Shown in pieces: positions 22,749-34,404 of a stretch of DNA of 64,000 nt. The notes below the pieces were generated by a model. It was not told where the DNA came from and did not search any database. It worked only from the letters and a program-made list of their open reading frames with translations. The first letter of the stretch is position 1. Each line of letters begins with the position of its first letter. The position numbers were made by a program, and so were the translations under genes. The stretch is taken from contig NW_026516282.1 of assembly GCF_025602895.1 (NCBI RefSeq), forward strand, positions 153,724 through 217,723, read 5' to 3'. Origin of the DNA: Polychytrium aggregatum. Lineage: Eukaryota; Chytridiomycota; Chytridiomycetes; Polychytriales.

Positions 22749-24818
22749 TTAGTCGATGGACCAATCGATGGCGGGAACCACCAAGTGACGGCGGCCTGGG
22801 GAGGCGGCGGTGCTGTGGCAGCGGCCATCAACGCCTCTGTCGTTCGCATCAGCGCATCGCCTTTGGTGCTCTTGGGCAGCCATCGCGACAAAGGTCCAGG
22901 CCCTGAGCATCAGGGAGACGTTCTCGATGCCGGAACGGTATCCCTGGACGCACGTCAGCAGACCCATGCGAAGCGAGTTGAGCCACTGGCCGCTGTAGTG
23001 GTTCTGGAAGGCAGGGAAGGGCGTGAACTGGTCCGAGCCTTGGTTCAGCACGTTGGAGAACATCAAGGTGCTTGGGTCGACGTAGTGCTTGTGGTAAGCC
23101 CACGAGTGTTCGCCAAGCGGATAGCCGCGGTCGCCGGCCATGCGGAACCAGCGAGCGGCCTCGTACTTGTCGTACTTGATGCCGTCGCCTTGGAGGTAGC
23201 ACATTGCGAGCTTGAACTGGGAAGCTGTGGGGCGGCCAATGGGTTGGCCCCAATTGCGCACGGACGAGGAGCGGAAGAAACGAGTCAATTAGTCAAGCGG
23301 ACCGACGGACAGCCAAAGCAAGCGGTCAAGGAACTGCAAGTCAAGCTGAGCGACAAACACAGCATCGGATGATGTAACTCGATTATAAGGGTGGGTTGGG
23401 AGTGGTGGCGGACAGACACCAGCCGCAGAGAGATCAGGACTATGGGGAAACCAATGCGGCAGACGCATTGAAAGGCTGAAATGGGTGGGAAAGACGGAAA
23501 CGAGGAAACGGGAGCCTGTCCAATGACGGCGGTGGTGGCGGGAGGGGTGAAGCGGCCAACGAGAGAGCGGGCGGAGGAAGCAATGCCGCAGACGGACGGA
23601 CACCATGACCAGCACGGCAAAGCTGCAGCAAGGCCCAAGGGCCCACCAGATGGACAATAGCACCCATCATCAAGGATACTCACCAGGATAGCCAAGCTCG
23701 GCACCCTTCTTGAACCATGCAACGGCAATTTGCTTGAGCTTGGCCTTCTCGCGTTGGCGATCGACAATGGAGCCAAAGCACTGGATGGCCCAGCCCTTTT
23801 GGAAGCACAGCCCAAGCTCATGGATGGCAAGAACCTCGTTGTTGACGGCGGCCTTGGTCAGCCACTTGACAGCGGCAATGTAGTCTTGCTCGATGCCGTA
23901 TCCGTAGAGCAAGCAGACCCCGTAGCAGTAGCAAGCCAGGTGGCGTAGGCGCCTTGCCATGACCGTCGACTCTGTCGGCATTCGAACAAGGAATGAGGGG
24001 GCCGAGGAAATGTCGTCCGGGTCGTCGTCGGCATCGTCCGAGGGCGGAGGCGGCGGCGGCGAGCGAGGCGTGTTCGAGAAGGCAACGTCCAAGAAAGCCT
24101 CGGCGGCGGACCGGTGATTGTCCTGGCGCATCAGCTCCAGGGCATGATCAAGAGCCTTGCACTCGGGCGGCATTGCGGGCGACTCGGACTCGGCGCAGTC
24201 GTCGGCACAAGAGCCGCTGGAGGAGCTGGACGAGATGCTCATCAGACTCGACAGCGAAAGCAGCGAGGTTGGACGAGCAGTCTTGGAACGGGGAGAGCGC
24301 GGGGGAGAGGAAGGCGGGGATGGGGGCAAAGGACGGGGTTCCGGGTGGCTGGGGGCATCTGGCGAGCTTGAGGGACTTTGGGGAGTTGCGACGACCGGGA
24401 TACTGGAGCCTTGCGCTCTCTTGGAGCCAACCGAATGACCAAAGAGCTTTGCCAGCAGGGTGTACGAGTTCCTTGCAGGCTGGCCATCGGCCTGGAGATC
24501 TTGGAGAGGCTTCCGCGCGACCTGTCGCGGCGACAAGGCGTGGAAGGGATTCAGCATGGCCCAGCCACCGCGACGGTGGGCAGGATCAAGACTGGCAAGG
24601 CTCATGGCAGCCGGGGCGGGAGCGGAGCTGTTGCAGGGCGAGACAGGGGTTTCCGGGGAGGCAAGAAGACGAGATTGAACCAGGCCAACGAATTGCAGGG
24701 GCGATTCCGGGACAAACTCCGGATGCATGGCTGGATTAGGATGCTGGAGGGGGGGATCTCCATGGGAAAGGGGACGCGGCGCTGAACGCGAAGCAAGTGA
24801 ATTGTTGAAGAGAGGCAT
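22749..24818 (-). CDS. Sel1-repeat protein with low-complexity N-terminus
   Basis: Exons 24818-23684 and 23224-22749 join in phase 1 (donor GTGAGT, acceptor CCACAG) to about 536 residues. The first 200 residues are Pro/Ser-rich. The second half carries Sel1-like helical repeats: CYCYGVCLLYGYGIEQDYIA, AIHELGLCFQKGWAI, and across the junction ELGYPASQFKLAMCYLQGDG, then EAARWFRMAGDRGYPLGEHS. Sel1 repeats are protein-interaction scaffolds. In fungi they occur in chitin synthase activators (Chs4/Skt5) and in ER quality control. No CAAX box ends this protein, unlike Skt5, so I do not assign that role. The exon join is supported by the repaired repeat. Confidence 0.82.
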
Positions 24819-25588
24819 GGGACAGCGATGTAAACATGAAGAATGGGGAGAAGGGGAGACGAGAGACGGTAGTCAAAGCGAACGAGGGGAGGGAGGAGTG
24901 CAGAGTCGGTGTGGTCGGGGGGGGGAGTTGGGAGACCTCACGGCTGTAGCAACACGGCAAAGGGGGGAAGAGGGGAGGGAGGGATGGGAGGGATGGGAGG
25001 GGGGAAGCAACAAGACAGACGGAGACAAAGGATGCTCGAGAGATCCGAGACAGAAACGGAGGCAGCAATCGCTGGGAGCAGGAGACAGGGGCCAAAGAAG
25101 GCGAGAGGGCGTGGGAGGAGCGAATCCTGCAGACCGGGGGTGAGGCAGAAAAAAGATCGCGACGGACGGCGGCTTTTATGGGCGGGTCGCACGGACGGGG
25201 AACGGCCAAGGGTGACAGCCGCTCTGAGTCAGTGGCGACAGTGACAGCCCGCGGGGAGACAGGGCGGCTGGATCCAGGCTGGAATGCAGCCGCGCATTCG
25301 AGCTGCTGTGTGACCGTGGCGTCGCAAGCCACACGCGGCGATCACAGCTGCGCGGCCACAGAGAGTGCGCGGTGGCCCAGCAGCCGGGCGCCACGGACAG
25401 AACACGGTGGAGCCGCGACTGACGCGCGGACGGAGTGCGCAGCCAGCGAGAGCGAGCGAGAGCAGCGGAGAGCGAGCGAGGCCACCAGCGAGAGGCGGCG
25501 AGGGAGGATTGTCCCAGCGGACAGACGCGGACAGACGCGGACAGACACGTGCGGGGGATGCGCAAGAGAGGGACGCGCAGCATGGACA

Positions 25589-25620
<32 letters not shown>

Positions 25621-25630
25621 CCAGCCAGCC
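25589..25630 (+). repeat. CCAG tetranucleotide repeat
   Basis: About ten CCAG units, interrupted once by a GCGAG, in the spacer between the Sel1 and CK2-like genes. Confidence 0.9.
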
Positions 25631-25874
25631 GGACGACGGACATGTTCGGTGGACTGGGCAGACAGCCCATATGCAATCTCTTCGCGCTCGCGCATGGGCC
25701 GGTGCGGTTGTGGTCGGCCCCTCGGCAGCGGCAGCGCGCCGCCAGCCAGCAGCCAGACAGGAGTCACACGGGACGAAGGCAGTTGTACGAGGGTATCGCA
25801 CGTGTGCAAGCGCACGGCATGCCAATGTTATTTTTGATGATGTGCGAGAACCGATATTACATGGCGACAATGGC

Positions 25875-25904
25875 ATGGATGGATGGATGGATGGATGGAT
25901 GGAT
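25875..25904 (+). repeat. ATGG tetranucleotide repeat
   Basis: Seven or more ATGG units in tandem, downstream of the CK2-like gene. Confidence 0.9.
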
Positions 25905-26186
25905 GAACGATGAGGAATGGAGATCAAAGATGAGAGCTGAAACAGAAATGCAGTCTATAGTCCGTGCGAGTAAACAACAGTGAGCTGGCCGAGACATGCT
26001 CGTGATCCTGTCCGGATCGGGCCAGTGTCCAAAACTGGGAGATGGGTCGAGTGGTAAAGTGCGGGTCCAGGAGGGTGCGATCAGAAGGTCTTTGCGACCG
26101 TGACCGAAAGAGAGAGGGAAGAAAGCAAAAATGGCCGTCCAGGCCGCGGGGCGCCGGGCGTTGGCTCCGTCTGGAATGACAAGAGC

Positions 26187-27556
26187 TTACATCGCTCTCA
26201 ACATCTCCTTGAAGAACGGGTGAGCCATGGCCTCCTTGGCCGTGAGACGCTCCTGGTGGTCGTAGCGCAGCAGCGACTCCAGCAAGTCCAGGCCCTCGTC
26301 GGTGACGCGCGAGCAGTTCGAGTCGTTCACGAGCGACTCCCAGTCCATCTTGGTGTACGCGGACAGCGAGCCAGGCAGAAGCGACTGGGCCTTGTAGAGA
26401 GGAATCGAGTAACGCTTGCAGTACTCCTGGAGGTCGCTGCCGCCCATGATCTTGACGATCGCCTGGAACTGCGAGGGGTAGTCCTTGGCGGCGCCCTTGA
26501 AGACAAAGGGCACTCGGAACATGAACGAGGCGAGGATGCAGCCGACGGCCCACATGTCGATCGACGAGTCGTAGGTCTCGTAGTCCAGGAACAGCTCGGG
26601 GGCCTTGAAGTACAGCGACGAGACGCCGCGGGTCGAGTACTTCTTGTTGGGCTCGTAGAACTCGGCCTGTCCCCAGTCCGCCAGCATCAGCTTGCCTGAG
26701 GCGATATCGTACAGGATGTTCTGGGGCTTGATGTCGCGGTGCATCACACCACGCGAGTGGCTGTAGTCGAGGGCACGCAGCAGATCAAACAGGTAGCGCT
26801 GCATGCGCATCAGATCCATCGACTCGTCGAGCTCGCACCATCGGCAGCTGTTGGCAAGCTCCATGACCATGGTGTCGGGGATAGCGGAGCTGGCCGTGGT
26901 CGAGTACGAGCCGTGGAAGCCGACAATGTTGGGACCGCCGCCGAGGTACTCGAGGATGTACATTTCCTTCTTGAGTTTGAGACAGACCTTCTCGGGCTTG
27001 ATGACCTTGACGGCAACTTCCTCCTGGGTAGAGTTGTTGACGCCGCGGTAGACGTTTGAGAAGGTGCCGGTGCCAAGCAGCTCGTAGAGGCTAAAGTCGT
27101 TGGCATTCCTGCAGACATACAGAGACAGAGTATATGTAAGTGGGTGTGGGTGTGGGTGTGGGTGGCATTGGAGGCCAAGCCACGGATCCGGACGGCTTGC
27201 CGCATTGCCAGGCTTTCCCAGACCAGGACAGATACTTACAGGCACCGAGGAGTCCACGACTTGAGGCTGCTGTCAGAGATGCTGAAGGCAGCGTTGCTGT
27301 AGATGCGCGAGATGCCGTTCTCTGTGCGAGAGTCCTTGGATGGACCCAGATTGAGCGACGACCACATGTCCGAGAGCTTGCGCATCGACCATCGCGAAGG
27401 AGCATCGACCAGGACCACCGAGGGCTTCTGGCCCGAGGTCTGGGTCTGCAGTCTCTGTGCGGCGGGAGTGTTGGGTTGTTGCTGTTGGCGGGTGGATGGC
27501 TGGAAGGGCACAGCAGCACGTTTGTCAGACGACTCATTGGCTTGGATGATCGCCAT
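26187..27556 (-). CDS. Divergent casein kinase 2 alpha-like kinase
   Basis: Exons 27556-27240 and 27108-26187 join in phase 2 to 412 residues. The first 90 residues are low-complexity. The kinase domain matches CK2 alpha: LGTGTFSNVYRGVNN, GGGPNIVGFHG, MHRDIKPQNILYD, the CK2-specific DWG in place of DFG (LADWGQAEFYEPNKKYS), YFKAPELFLD and DMWAVGCILA. The catalytic Lys (VAVKVIKPEK) and HRD Asp are present, so it should be active. It departs from canonical CK2 alpha in the basic cluster after that Lys (CK2 has KKKKIKR, here VCLKLKK), which binds acidic substrates and inhibitors, and in the activation segment. It is therefore a paralogue, not the conserved housekeeping subunit. Confidence 0.88.
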
Positions 27557-29249
27557 GGCTGTGATTGGATCGATCGGAAGGGTGCGAATCGGAAGAGGAG
27601 CCAGGTTGGGCTGGAGCAGGTGGGCAAGTAAAGCGTGCAGGTGGGGTGCAGTGAGCGGACGAGTGCGGAGGGCCGGTGCACAGGGCCCGGTATTTGAATG
27701 CCAGCCGCGATTTTTTTGCGCCTGCAGGCACAGCGCGGCGTGGGTGACGTGGTGGGCTGCGTGGGGGTTGCGGACGTGAGGTTCCATGACCCACCGCCAG
27801 GATTCCGAGGGGGCCGGGCTCGCGGGTCGGCCGCGTGTGTACAAGCTGCCCATTACAGGAATCTTTTTTTTTTCGCTCTTCCGAAGGGGGGGGGCAGAAG
27901 TCGCGTGGGGTCTGAACATGCACGGGGGGTTGGCCACGGCATGCTGAGCCGGGACAGCACAGGGAACAGCGCGTGGGACGGCAGCCCACAGTCGGACGAG
28001 CCGACGCAGCCGCCGCAAACAGAGGCGCTGGTGCACAGACACTGTGGCGGCGGCGGGACAGCAGCAGCGTGCGCAGCGGCCGCCAACGGGCAGCGGCGCA
28101 CCAATCGGAGCCGTGCTCGCGGCGCGTCTCGCAAAGAAAAAAAGTCCTGCCTCTTTTGGCCCGCGGCACCGCCACGGTTGTGTTGCTGTGCGCTGAGCGA
28201 GGCGCTTGGCGGAGGCGGCGCTGCCAATCAGCATCCGTCCCAACCGGCGCCGTTTCGGTGGCTGCGAGGCCGCTGCATCGACACCGCATCCCGCAGATCC
28301 AAGAGCGAGAGGGAGAGGGAGAGGGAGAGTGAGAAAAAAAATCCGGTGGGGTTGGGGAAAGCAGGCGGGAGAAGGAGGCGACACATGCGGCCGCGGTGTC
28401 AAGTGCGGGTGGGTCAAGTGCGGGACTCGCTGGATCCTCCGCAGATGGGACGCCGGGTCAACCACCCCGCTCGGCGACGTGCCATGCATCGCTGCCACGG
28501 GAAGCCAATCGCATCCTGCATGGGAGAAGCACGACCGCATCCATGTCAGTCCACGCCATGCCCGGCCAAGGTGCTTGCCAGCTCTCGCCGATTCGTGATG
28601 CAGGCCGATCCAGCCGCATCCCTCTCCGCCCCTTGGGCTTTGAAACGTCTTTACCTTTACCTTTGCCTTTGCCTTGCCTGACTTCCCACGCACAAGGAGT
28701 ACCTCCTGCCGGCGTCGATCTGACTCTTTGCCCGTGAGCCTGATCCCCAGACCACTCTGCTCGGGCTTTGTTCGTGCACGAGCATCTCCACCGGCCAGAT
28801 CGCACTTGACTCGCTCGCTCGCCTTGGCTTCCCGGCCGGCCCACCCGTTCCATCCCATTGGGTCAACTGCCCGGCACCCACCCTGATCACCCGGCAAAGG
28901 AGTCTGGTTGCAGACGACATCTGTCCAAGGCGGCGTCGACTCCCCACCCCAGACCTCCGCCCCAACACCGGCCCTCTGCGTGCGCAAACCCAAACAGAGT
29001 GTGCTTTCCACGATGGGTCACATCGCGCTCGTCAGTTTTCATCTTGTGCAAACATCAGTCAACACCGTGGGAACCGGCGACCAGCTCCCGGAGCAAGTCC
29101 AGGTCTCGGCGCAGACTCGATCCAATCGGGTTCAGGTCCTTTCTTCGCCCCCCGCCCGCCGCCTCCACCTCCACCTCCACCCCTGCCTTTGCCTCCACAT
29201 CCACCCCTCTCCATCCGCCGCGCTCCGCTGCCTCGTTCTTTCCCAAGAC
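27557..29249. other. GC-rich spacer upstream of the CK2-like gene
   Basis: About 1.7 kb between the CK2-like start and the PTPA stop. It is very G/C-rich with purine runs (for example around 28305-28345) and homopolymer runs. Long open frames on both strands (up to about 590 codons) are Arg/Pro/Ala-rich and mirror each other, which is typical of non-coding GC-rich DNA. No gene supported. Confidence 0.4.
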
Positions 29250-31803
29250 CTAGTCGAAAGGGATCGGCTTCCGAAGCGCACCGGCCGTCTTCTTCTCCAG
29301 GGCCGCCCCGAACGCGCTGGGGACTCGCAGACCGCAGCAAGTCGGGTGCTCCATGCCAAAGGCGTGAACGTGGTCGTTGCCGATCTCGTCGTCGTGCGGG
29401 ATCGGGCCCGAGGCCTCAAACTGGATGAGGCTGCCGAAGCGAAAGTGCTGCATGATCGGCAGTTTGTTCAGCACCTCGGCGCGGTACATCTTGATCATGC
29501 CTTCGTTGACTTTGCTCCACTTCTTGACGCCAGAGATGTCGTCGAGCATCGGTGAGTTCCAGCGCAGCGACTCTGTCTTGACCGAGTTGATAAAGTCGAT
29601 GCACGCCAGGTACATGTAGTCCTTGGAAAACTGCTCGAGAATATCCGGGTCGTGGATGGACTTTGGTCGGATGTGTCTGTGGTCTGCGCGGCGGCATGGG
29701 TGCTGTTAGGCTTTGGCAAGAGCGCAGGACCATCGCAAAACTGCGCGGCAGGCGTGTGTCGCTGAATCGATGCTTCCGGACCAGCCAATGCCACCGTACC
29801 GCCATGCATTAATCACGCCCTCGTGGCGATATTGTCGGTGCAGCCTCTGCTCAGCATCCGCCACCACCACCGACGGCCATTCCCACGCCGTCCTCAGAGT
29901 TCGCCCTCGGTGACCGCCCGTTGTGGATTCCCAAGTCTATCTGCGCCGTACCTGTCAGTTGAGCCGAGCCAAACAGGAAGGGCAAAAAGTGATAGTCGTC
30001 CAGGCCCCACACACCGTGCGAGCCGGCGGGCTCGAGCCAGTAGGCCTGCTGGAGGCTTCGCATCAGGAGAATGTACCTGGCGCGGAGTATCGCAGAGTCA
30101 GTATCGCCACCGGTGGTGCTGTCCGCTCCAGCCCGATCTTGCTGCTGGCGGTGGGCCGTCCCGGCGTTGTGGCCTCCCCCGTTACCACAGCCATGGCCGC
30201 TGCTGCTCGGCTAGGGCGACGGGCGGATGGACAGATGAGCCACTCTGACGACGCTCCAGCCCCATGATGGCGACGCGAGCCCCCTGAACAGCCCCCTCCT
30301 CCAGGATCACACCACGCCACCAGCAGCTCTGCAGCGCCATGACTCATGCACCGTCCACCAGGGATCTCACCTCCAGAAAGCCCGGAACACGACTGCCGGG
30401 TAATCATCTGACGTGATCAGGCCGATCTTCTCGAGGCAGAAGCTGCAGCCGTCCCCAGCCCAGTGCAGACCAGATCAGTAAGCGTCCTTGCAAGCCTGCT
30501 TTGATCTCGCGACACACAATCGTTTTTGAGCGCATCTCTGCATCCCCATCCCGACACCACCGACACCGCCGCTTCGGTCCACCTCCATCGCCAGCTGCCC
30601 ACCATTTCACTCCAAGCCAAGCGACATTCACGGCACACTCACAGGAAGCAAATGAAGTTGGCTTCGTGTCCGGTGCCATAGTCGATGCGCTTGCGATTGC
30701 CAAAGCTCAGAAGCAGGTACGATGAAACCTCCGCATTGGCTTCCGCAGGAATAAACTTGCCCGTCAGCTCCTGAATATTCTGCAAGCCATGGGCCGGCGG
30801 GCCCCCAGAAGCAAAATGAAGACGCAATCGTGAGTTCTCTGGATGGCCCAGTGCGAGTGTGAGCGACGGTGGTGCCAAGTCGAGCCCAGAAAGGGGTTGG
30901 CCGCATCTGGCTTCCACCTTGCACTTTTCCGGAGCCACTCTTCCTACCTTCGATACAAGATCATACCAGTCTTTGAATGCAGGGTTGCCGAAGCGGGACT
31001 TGAGATTCCCTTGGGCGGGAATCTGGCTGCAGTACTGCTCGAAGGTGTCCAGGACATGGATGATATCGCTAACTACCTTTGAGTGCGATTGCCAGTGATC
31101 CGGATGAGAATGGCGATCCCAATGGCAGGGATCGCCGCGGGGATGCGTTTGAGCGGGCCGATTAGTGACCAGAGAAGGGATTCTTTGCAGTAGCACCATC
31201 GCCATCGATGCCGTTCAGACAGATCGCCGCACATGCATTTCTTCCCGGCATGAGGGAGCAGCCCTCGACCCTGCTGGTTCGCATCACTCGGGGTTGTCTT
31301 GGCTGTCGTCCACCAACGGCTCGACCGCCAACCGCCAACCGCCAAACCGCTGGACGGGTCGATTGTCGTTGCTGCCGCTGTTTGCCCACAAGCCGATGCC
31401 GTACCTGCGATTGATGGTACTCCTGCCTCAGCGTCCGGCCCTTGGATGCTTCGTTGAGGCGCAGGATAAAGTCGACAAACTCCCTGTGGGTCTCCGACGC
31501 CTGGAATCGCTCCAGATCCTCTTTGGTCAAGATCGCTCGAGTGGGCACCCGAAAGGACGAGGGTGGCGTGGCTGATCCGTCAGCAGCCGCGGGATGAGAA
31601 TGGTCTCCATTCGGGTGGTGGTGGTGGTGATGGCCATCGGAATCGTGGTGGTGGTGCTGGTGGGAGCACTGAGCTGAATGGACATGCCCCTCGATCGGCG
31701 TCGCAGCGACAGGATTCTCCCGATTCTGGTCCAGTTCCTGATCTGCAGCAGGACGTGCGTCGTCGCGGATGGAGACGCTGGTTCCGTCAGAGACTACGAT
31801 CAT
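29250..31803 (-). CDS. RRD1: PP2A phosphatase activator PTPA with His-rich N-terminus
   Basis: Six exons (31803-31405, 31076-30948, 30779-30643, 30442-30371, 30076-29952, 29683-29250) give about 390 residues. Junctions restore PTPA motifs: [88 protein letters not shown] and [24 protein letters not shown] is a peptidyl-prolyl isomerase-like activator that loads metal and folds PP2A-type phosphatases, acting in cytosol and nucleus. RRD1 and RRD2 are the yeast paralogues; I cannot tell which this is. The N-terminus before the conserved domain (residues about 38-70) is a run of His with Asp and Gly, unusual for this family and possibly metal-binding. Assignment is firm. Confidence 0.93.
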
Positions 31804-32159
31804 CGTTGCTAAGAACCGCTAATGTCGTATAGGCTGGTCTGATGGGGCTCAAGCGGGATGGATTGGAAATCCCAAGAGCAGCGATTGTTGGCGAAGGGAC
31901 AGGGCCGTGCTTTCGTCAGCACCGTCTGTGGCCGCGCGACCGAACGAGCGGCCCGGCCTCGCTCAGCTTCGAGCTCCCCGCCCTCTGGTCATAAGCTCCC
32001 CAGGAGAGAAGCATTGCGGCATGAGCACGACGGCGAGCCTGTATTTCCGTTGCTCGCCCAGAATCGCTTGTCGCATCGCTGCATTCCCGGAGGCCACCCC
32101 ATGCCTCCCTCCCGACATCCCCGGATTCCCACGTCAGACATATTCACACATCTGCGCTC
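31804..32159. other. Spacer upstream of PTPA
   Basis: About 355 bases between the PTPA start and the ALKBH6-like stop; both genes are on the minus strand. It should contain the PTPA promoter and the ALKBH6-like 3' end. No gene seen. Confidence 0.4.
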
Positions 32160-33112
32160 TCACAGCCGCTTGCCCAGCGCAAACAGCTTGCTTTTCATCA
32201 CTCGCTGTGTCAGGCGGAATGTCAGACTAACTCGTGTCTCCCGTCTGCACTCGGCCTCATCGTTCGCTTCTGGGCCCGGCGGCAGGTTGATGCAGCCAGC
32301 CCGCCGATCAGTCTCGATCGGGTCGATTCCATGCAAGTACGCCGTGTAGACCTGGTCCTTCAGGACCAGGAGACTCCTGGGCTCGACCCAGACCGAAAAC
32401 TCGGGCGTTCGTTGCTCGCTGTCGATGGGATCGTCCAGCATCGAGGACGCCTCTGGACTGCCATCGCAGCGCCGGCGATAAAAGTTGAGGACACAGTGGC
32501 TGCCGAGCGAGACCGTTGCAACCGTCGGGTAGTATGCGGGACCGTCCTCGTGTGGCATGATTCCTTGGCCAGGCAAATATCTGGGGACAGGCCCAGGAAG
32601 GCAGCAGTGACGGCTCAGCAAACCGGCGGTACGTTTCCCAGGGCGATCGATAAGCGGATCCTCCTGCTATCGCCCACCTCCACTGCTGCCTGCTTCTTTC
32701 GTTGCCCGCTCATGTCGTCGCCGGGTTCTGGCATTGCCCCCCTCATGCTGTTGTGGTCTCGACCCCATGGAAAGCCGAATCGATCGCACACGCAACCAAC
32801 CAATACATACTCGTTCACAAGACAGTGGTTTGGCGGACGCATATCCTCCGTGAAGGACCCGACTTGACCCAGCTGCCCTGCAAGCCGGGTCAGCCAGCCA
32901 GGCAGGTCCTCGGGCAGTCCGACCAGCTGCTTTCCGGAGGGTGTGGCTCCCCAGTTCTGCAGCCGGCGGTTCTTGAGCGTTGTCCACTTGGGCTTGGGCG
33001 CCGCATAGACCTGCGCCAGGAGCTCCTGCTCCTGCTCAACGGTGATAAATTCTCGGATGTAGTAGAGCGACGGCGGGGTGCCCGGCACTTGGTTCTCGAC
33101 GTCGGTGATCAT
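32160..33112 (-). CDS. ALKBH6: ALKBH6-like 2-oxoglutarate/Fe(II) dioxygenase
   Basis: Exons 33112-32811 and 32580-32160 join in phase 2 to 240 residues (donor GTATGT). The protein follows ALKBH6 closely: PSLYYIREFITVEQEQELL, APKPKWTTLKNRRLQNWG, and across the junction [20 protein letters not shown], where H-x-D is the iron ligand pair, then TVATVSLGSHCVLNF and LEPRSLLVL-like VEPRSLLVLKDQVYTAYLHG. The late Arg that binds 2-oxoglutarate sits in RRETRVSLTFR. AlkB-family enzymes hydroxylate nucleic acids or proteins; the ALKBH6 substrate is debated. An in-frame ATG at 33283 would add 57 residues rich in Arg, Ala and Ser, a possible mitochondrial presequence. I chose 33112 because conservation begins there. 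Confidence 0.9.
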
Positions 33113-33576
33113 GGCGGTTGCAAGGGAGCCCCTGGTCGTTGCGGGTCCTGCGCGAAATCTGGGGAGTTTGCAGACATGAGACGAGAGCGACCGGGCCTTC
33201 TCGGCGACACGGGCCGCTCTCGGCGAGAAGGAACGGCGACCCGCGGCCAGCCACGCTGCGGCTGCACGGCATATGAAATTCATTCACCGGCTGCGCAGGC
33301 ATATTGGCCTTGCCACTCGGCCGCTTGCCGGGCGCCGTACTCGGTTTGTCCTTCTTTTTCGCTCGATACGGCGCCTTGGCCTTGACGAGAACACAGCGGG
33401 CATATCTCCGAAGCAGCAGCAACAAAAGCAGCAGCAGCAGAGCCAGACGCATCAGAAGCACCAAAGCATCAGAAGCATCAGAAGCATCAGAAGCACGAAG
33501 CAGCAACCTTTGCCTTGTCTCGTGGTTCCCTGTTACCCCTCCTCCACTTGCACATCATCTTCTCCCAGTCTTCACC
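33113..33576. promoter_or_regulatory. Divergent promoter, ALKBH6-like gene and SDH4
   Basis: The 464 bases between two divergent starts should hold both promoters, and may also hold the optional N-terminal extension of the ALKBH6-like protein (33113-33283). A repeat of AGCATCAGA lies at 33464-33497. No TATA box is obvious. Confidence 0.45.
33464..33497 (+). repeat. Short repeat of AGCATCAGA in a divergent promoter
   Basis: Four imperfect 9-base units in the leader region of SDH4. Confidence 0.85.
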
Positions 33577-34404
33577 ATGATCAACCGCGTTGGACTGCAG
33601 TGCGCCAGAGCCTCGGCCCGTTTCACGGCCGTCTCGCCCGCTGCCTTTTATGCCCCTCGCCATGTCGCTGCCACTTTCCACTCTGGTAAGCGTTGGGCCG
33701 GCTGCAGCAGCCATGTTCTGCGATGGCGCTGACTCGCTTCACGCAGCATGGCCGGACATGCGCCGGGGGGGAGGTGAAGATGCTAGCAGCAGACCATATC
33801 GATGCCAAAGTCCACTGCTGATCCTCTATACTCCATCCAGCTCGCGTGAACCTCTTTGAAAAGTCCAGTGCCTCCAACAGTAAGCCTCTCTGGCCCCTGA
33901 GTTTCGTAGAATAGCTTCGTCCCGGTGGTTGGTCGGCATATGAGCGGCCTTACCCGCCTTCATCCTCTGCCCATGCACCATCGCCATCGCCGTCGCTGGA
34001 TCCAGCACTGTGGATCCGTCCGCTGACGTCTACTGTCCTAATATCCACCAGGCGCTGCCACCGAGATCGAGCACAAGTCGCGCATCAGCGGCTCCTACCA
34101 CTGGAACTTTGAGCGTGCCCTCTCGATCGTCTCGGTTCCCCTCCTCGGTGCTGCCGCCGTCGTTGGCCCCAACGCCCTCATCGATTTCGCCCTCGGTGTC
34201 GTCATCCCCCTCCACATCCACCTTGGCCTGGACTCGGTCATCGTCGACTATCTCCCCGCTCGCCGCACCAAGGTCCTCAACATCCTGGCCACTTGGGGTC
34301 TGCGTATCGGCACCGGTCTGGCTCTCTATGGATGCTACCAGTTCAACACCAACGACGTCGGCCTGACTGCCTTTGTCAAGCGCCTCTGGACCGGAAAGCT
34401 CTAA
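33577..34404 (+). CDS. SDH4: Succinate dehydrogenase membrane anchor subunit (CybS)
   Basis: Three exons, 33577-33685, 33841-33879 (39 bases) and 34052-34404, join in phase 1 each time to about 166 residues. The first 35 residues are a mitochondrial presequence rich in Arg, Ala and Ser. The mature protein has the CybS landmarks: GSYHWNFERALSIVS, three hydrophobic helices (SVPLLGAAAVVG, LIDFALGVVIPLHIHLGL, LRIGTGLALYGCY) and HLGLDSVIVDYLP with the conserved His that ligates heme b. CybS anchors SDH1/SDH2 in the inner membrane and helps form the ubiquinone site of complex II. The tiny middle exon is supported by frame on both sides. The third exon has no ATG of its own. Confidence 0.92.

Larger units (their letters stand above)
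24819..26186. other. Spacer with low-complexity sequence, Sel1 and CK2-like genes
   Basis: This 1.4 kb lies upstream of the Sel1 gene and downstream of the CK2-like gene, both minus strand. It is purine-rich and G-rich near 24840-25140, then holds a tetranucleotide repeat and further short repeats. Open frames on both strands mirror each other and look non-coding. No gene supported. Confidence 0.4.

Noticed and set aside
27236-29011. A 591-codon minus-strand open frame
   Set aside because: It spans the CK2-like first exon in the wrong frame and a GC-rich spacer, is Arg/Pro/Ala-rich, and has an equal open frame on the other strand.
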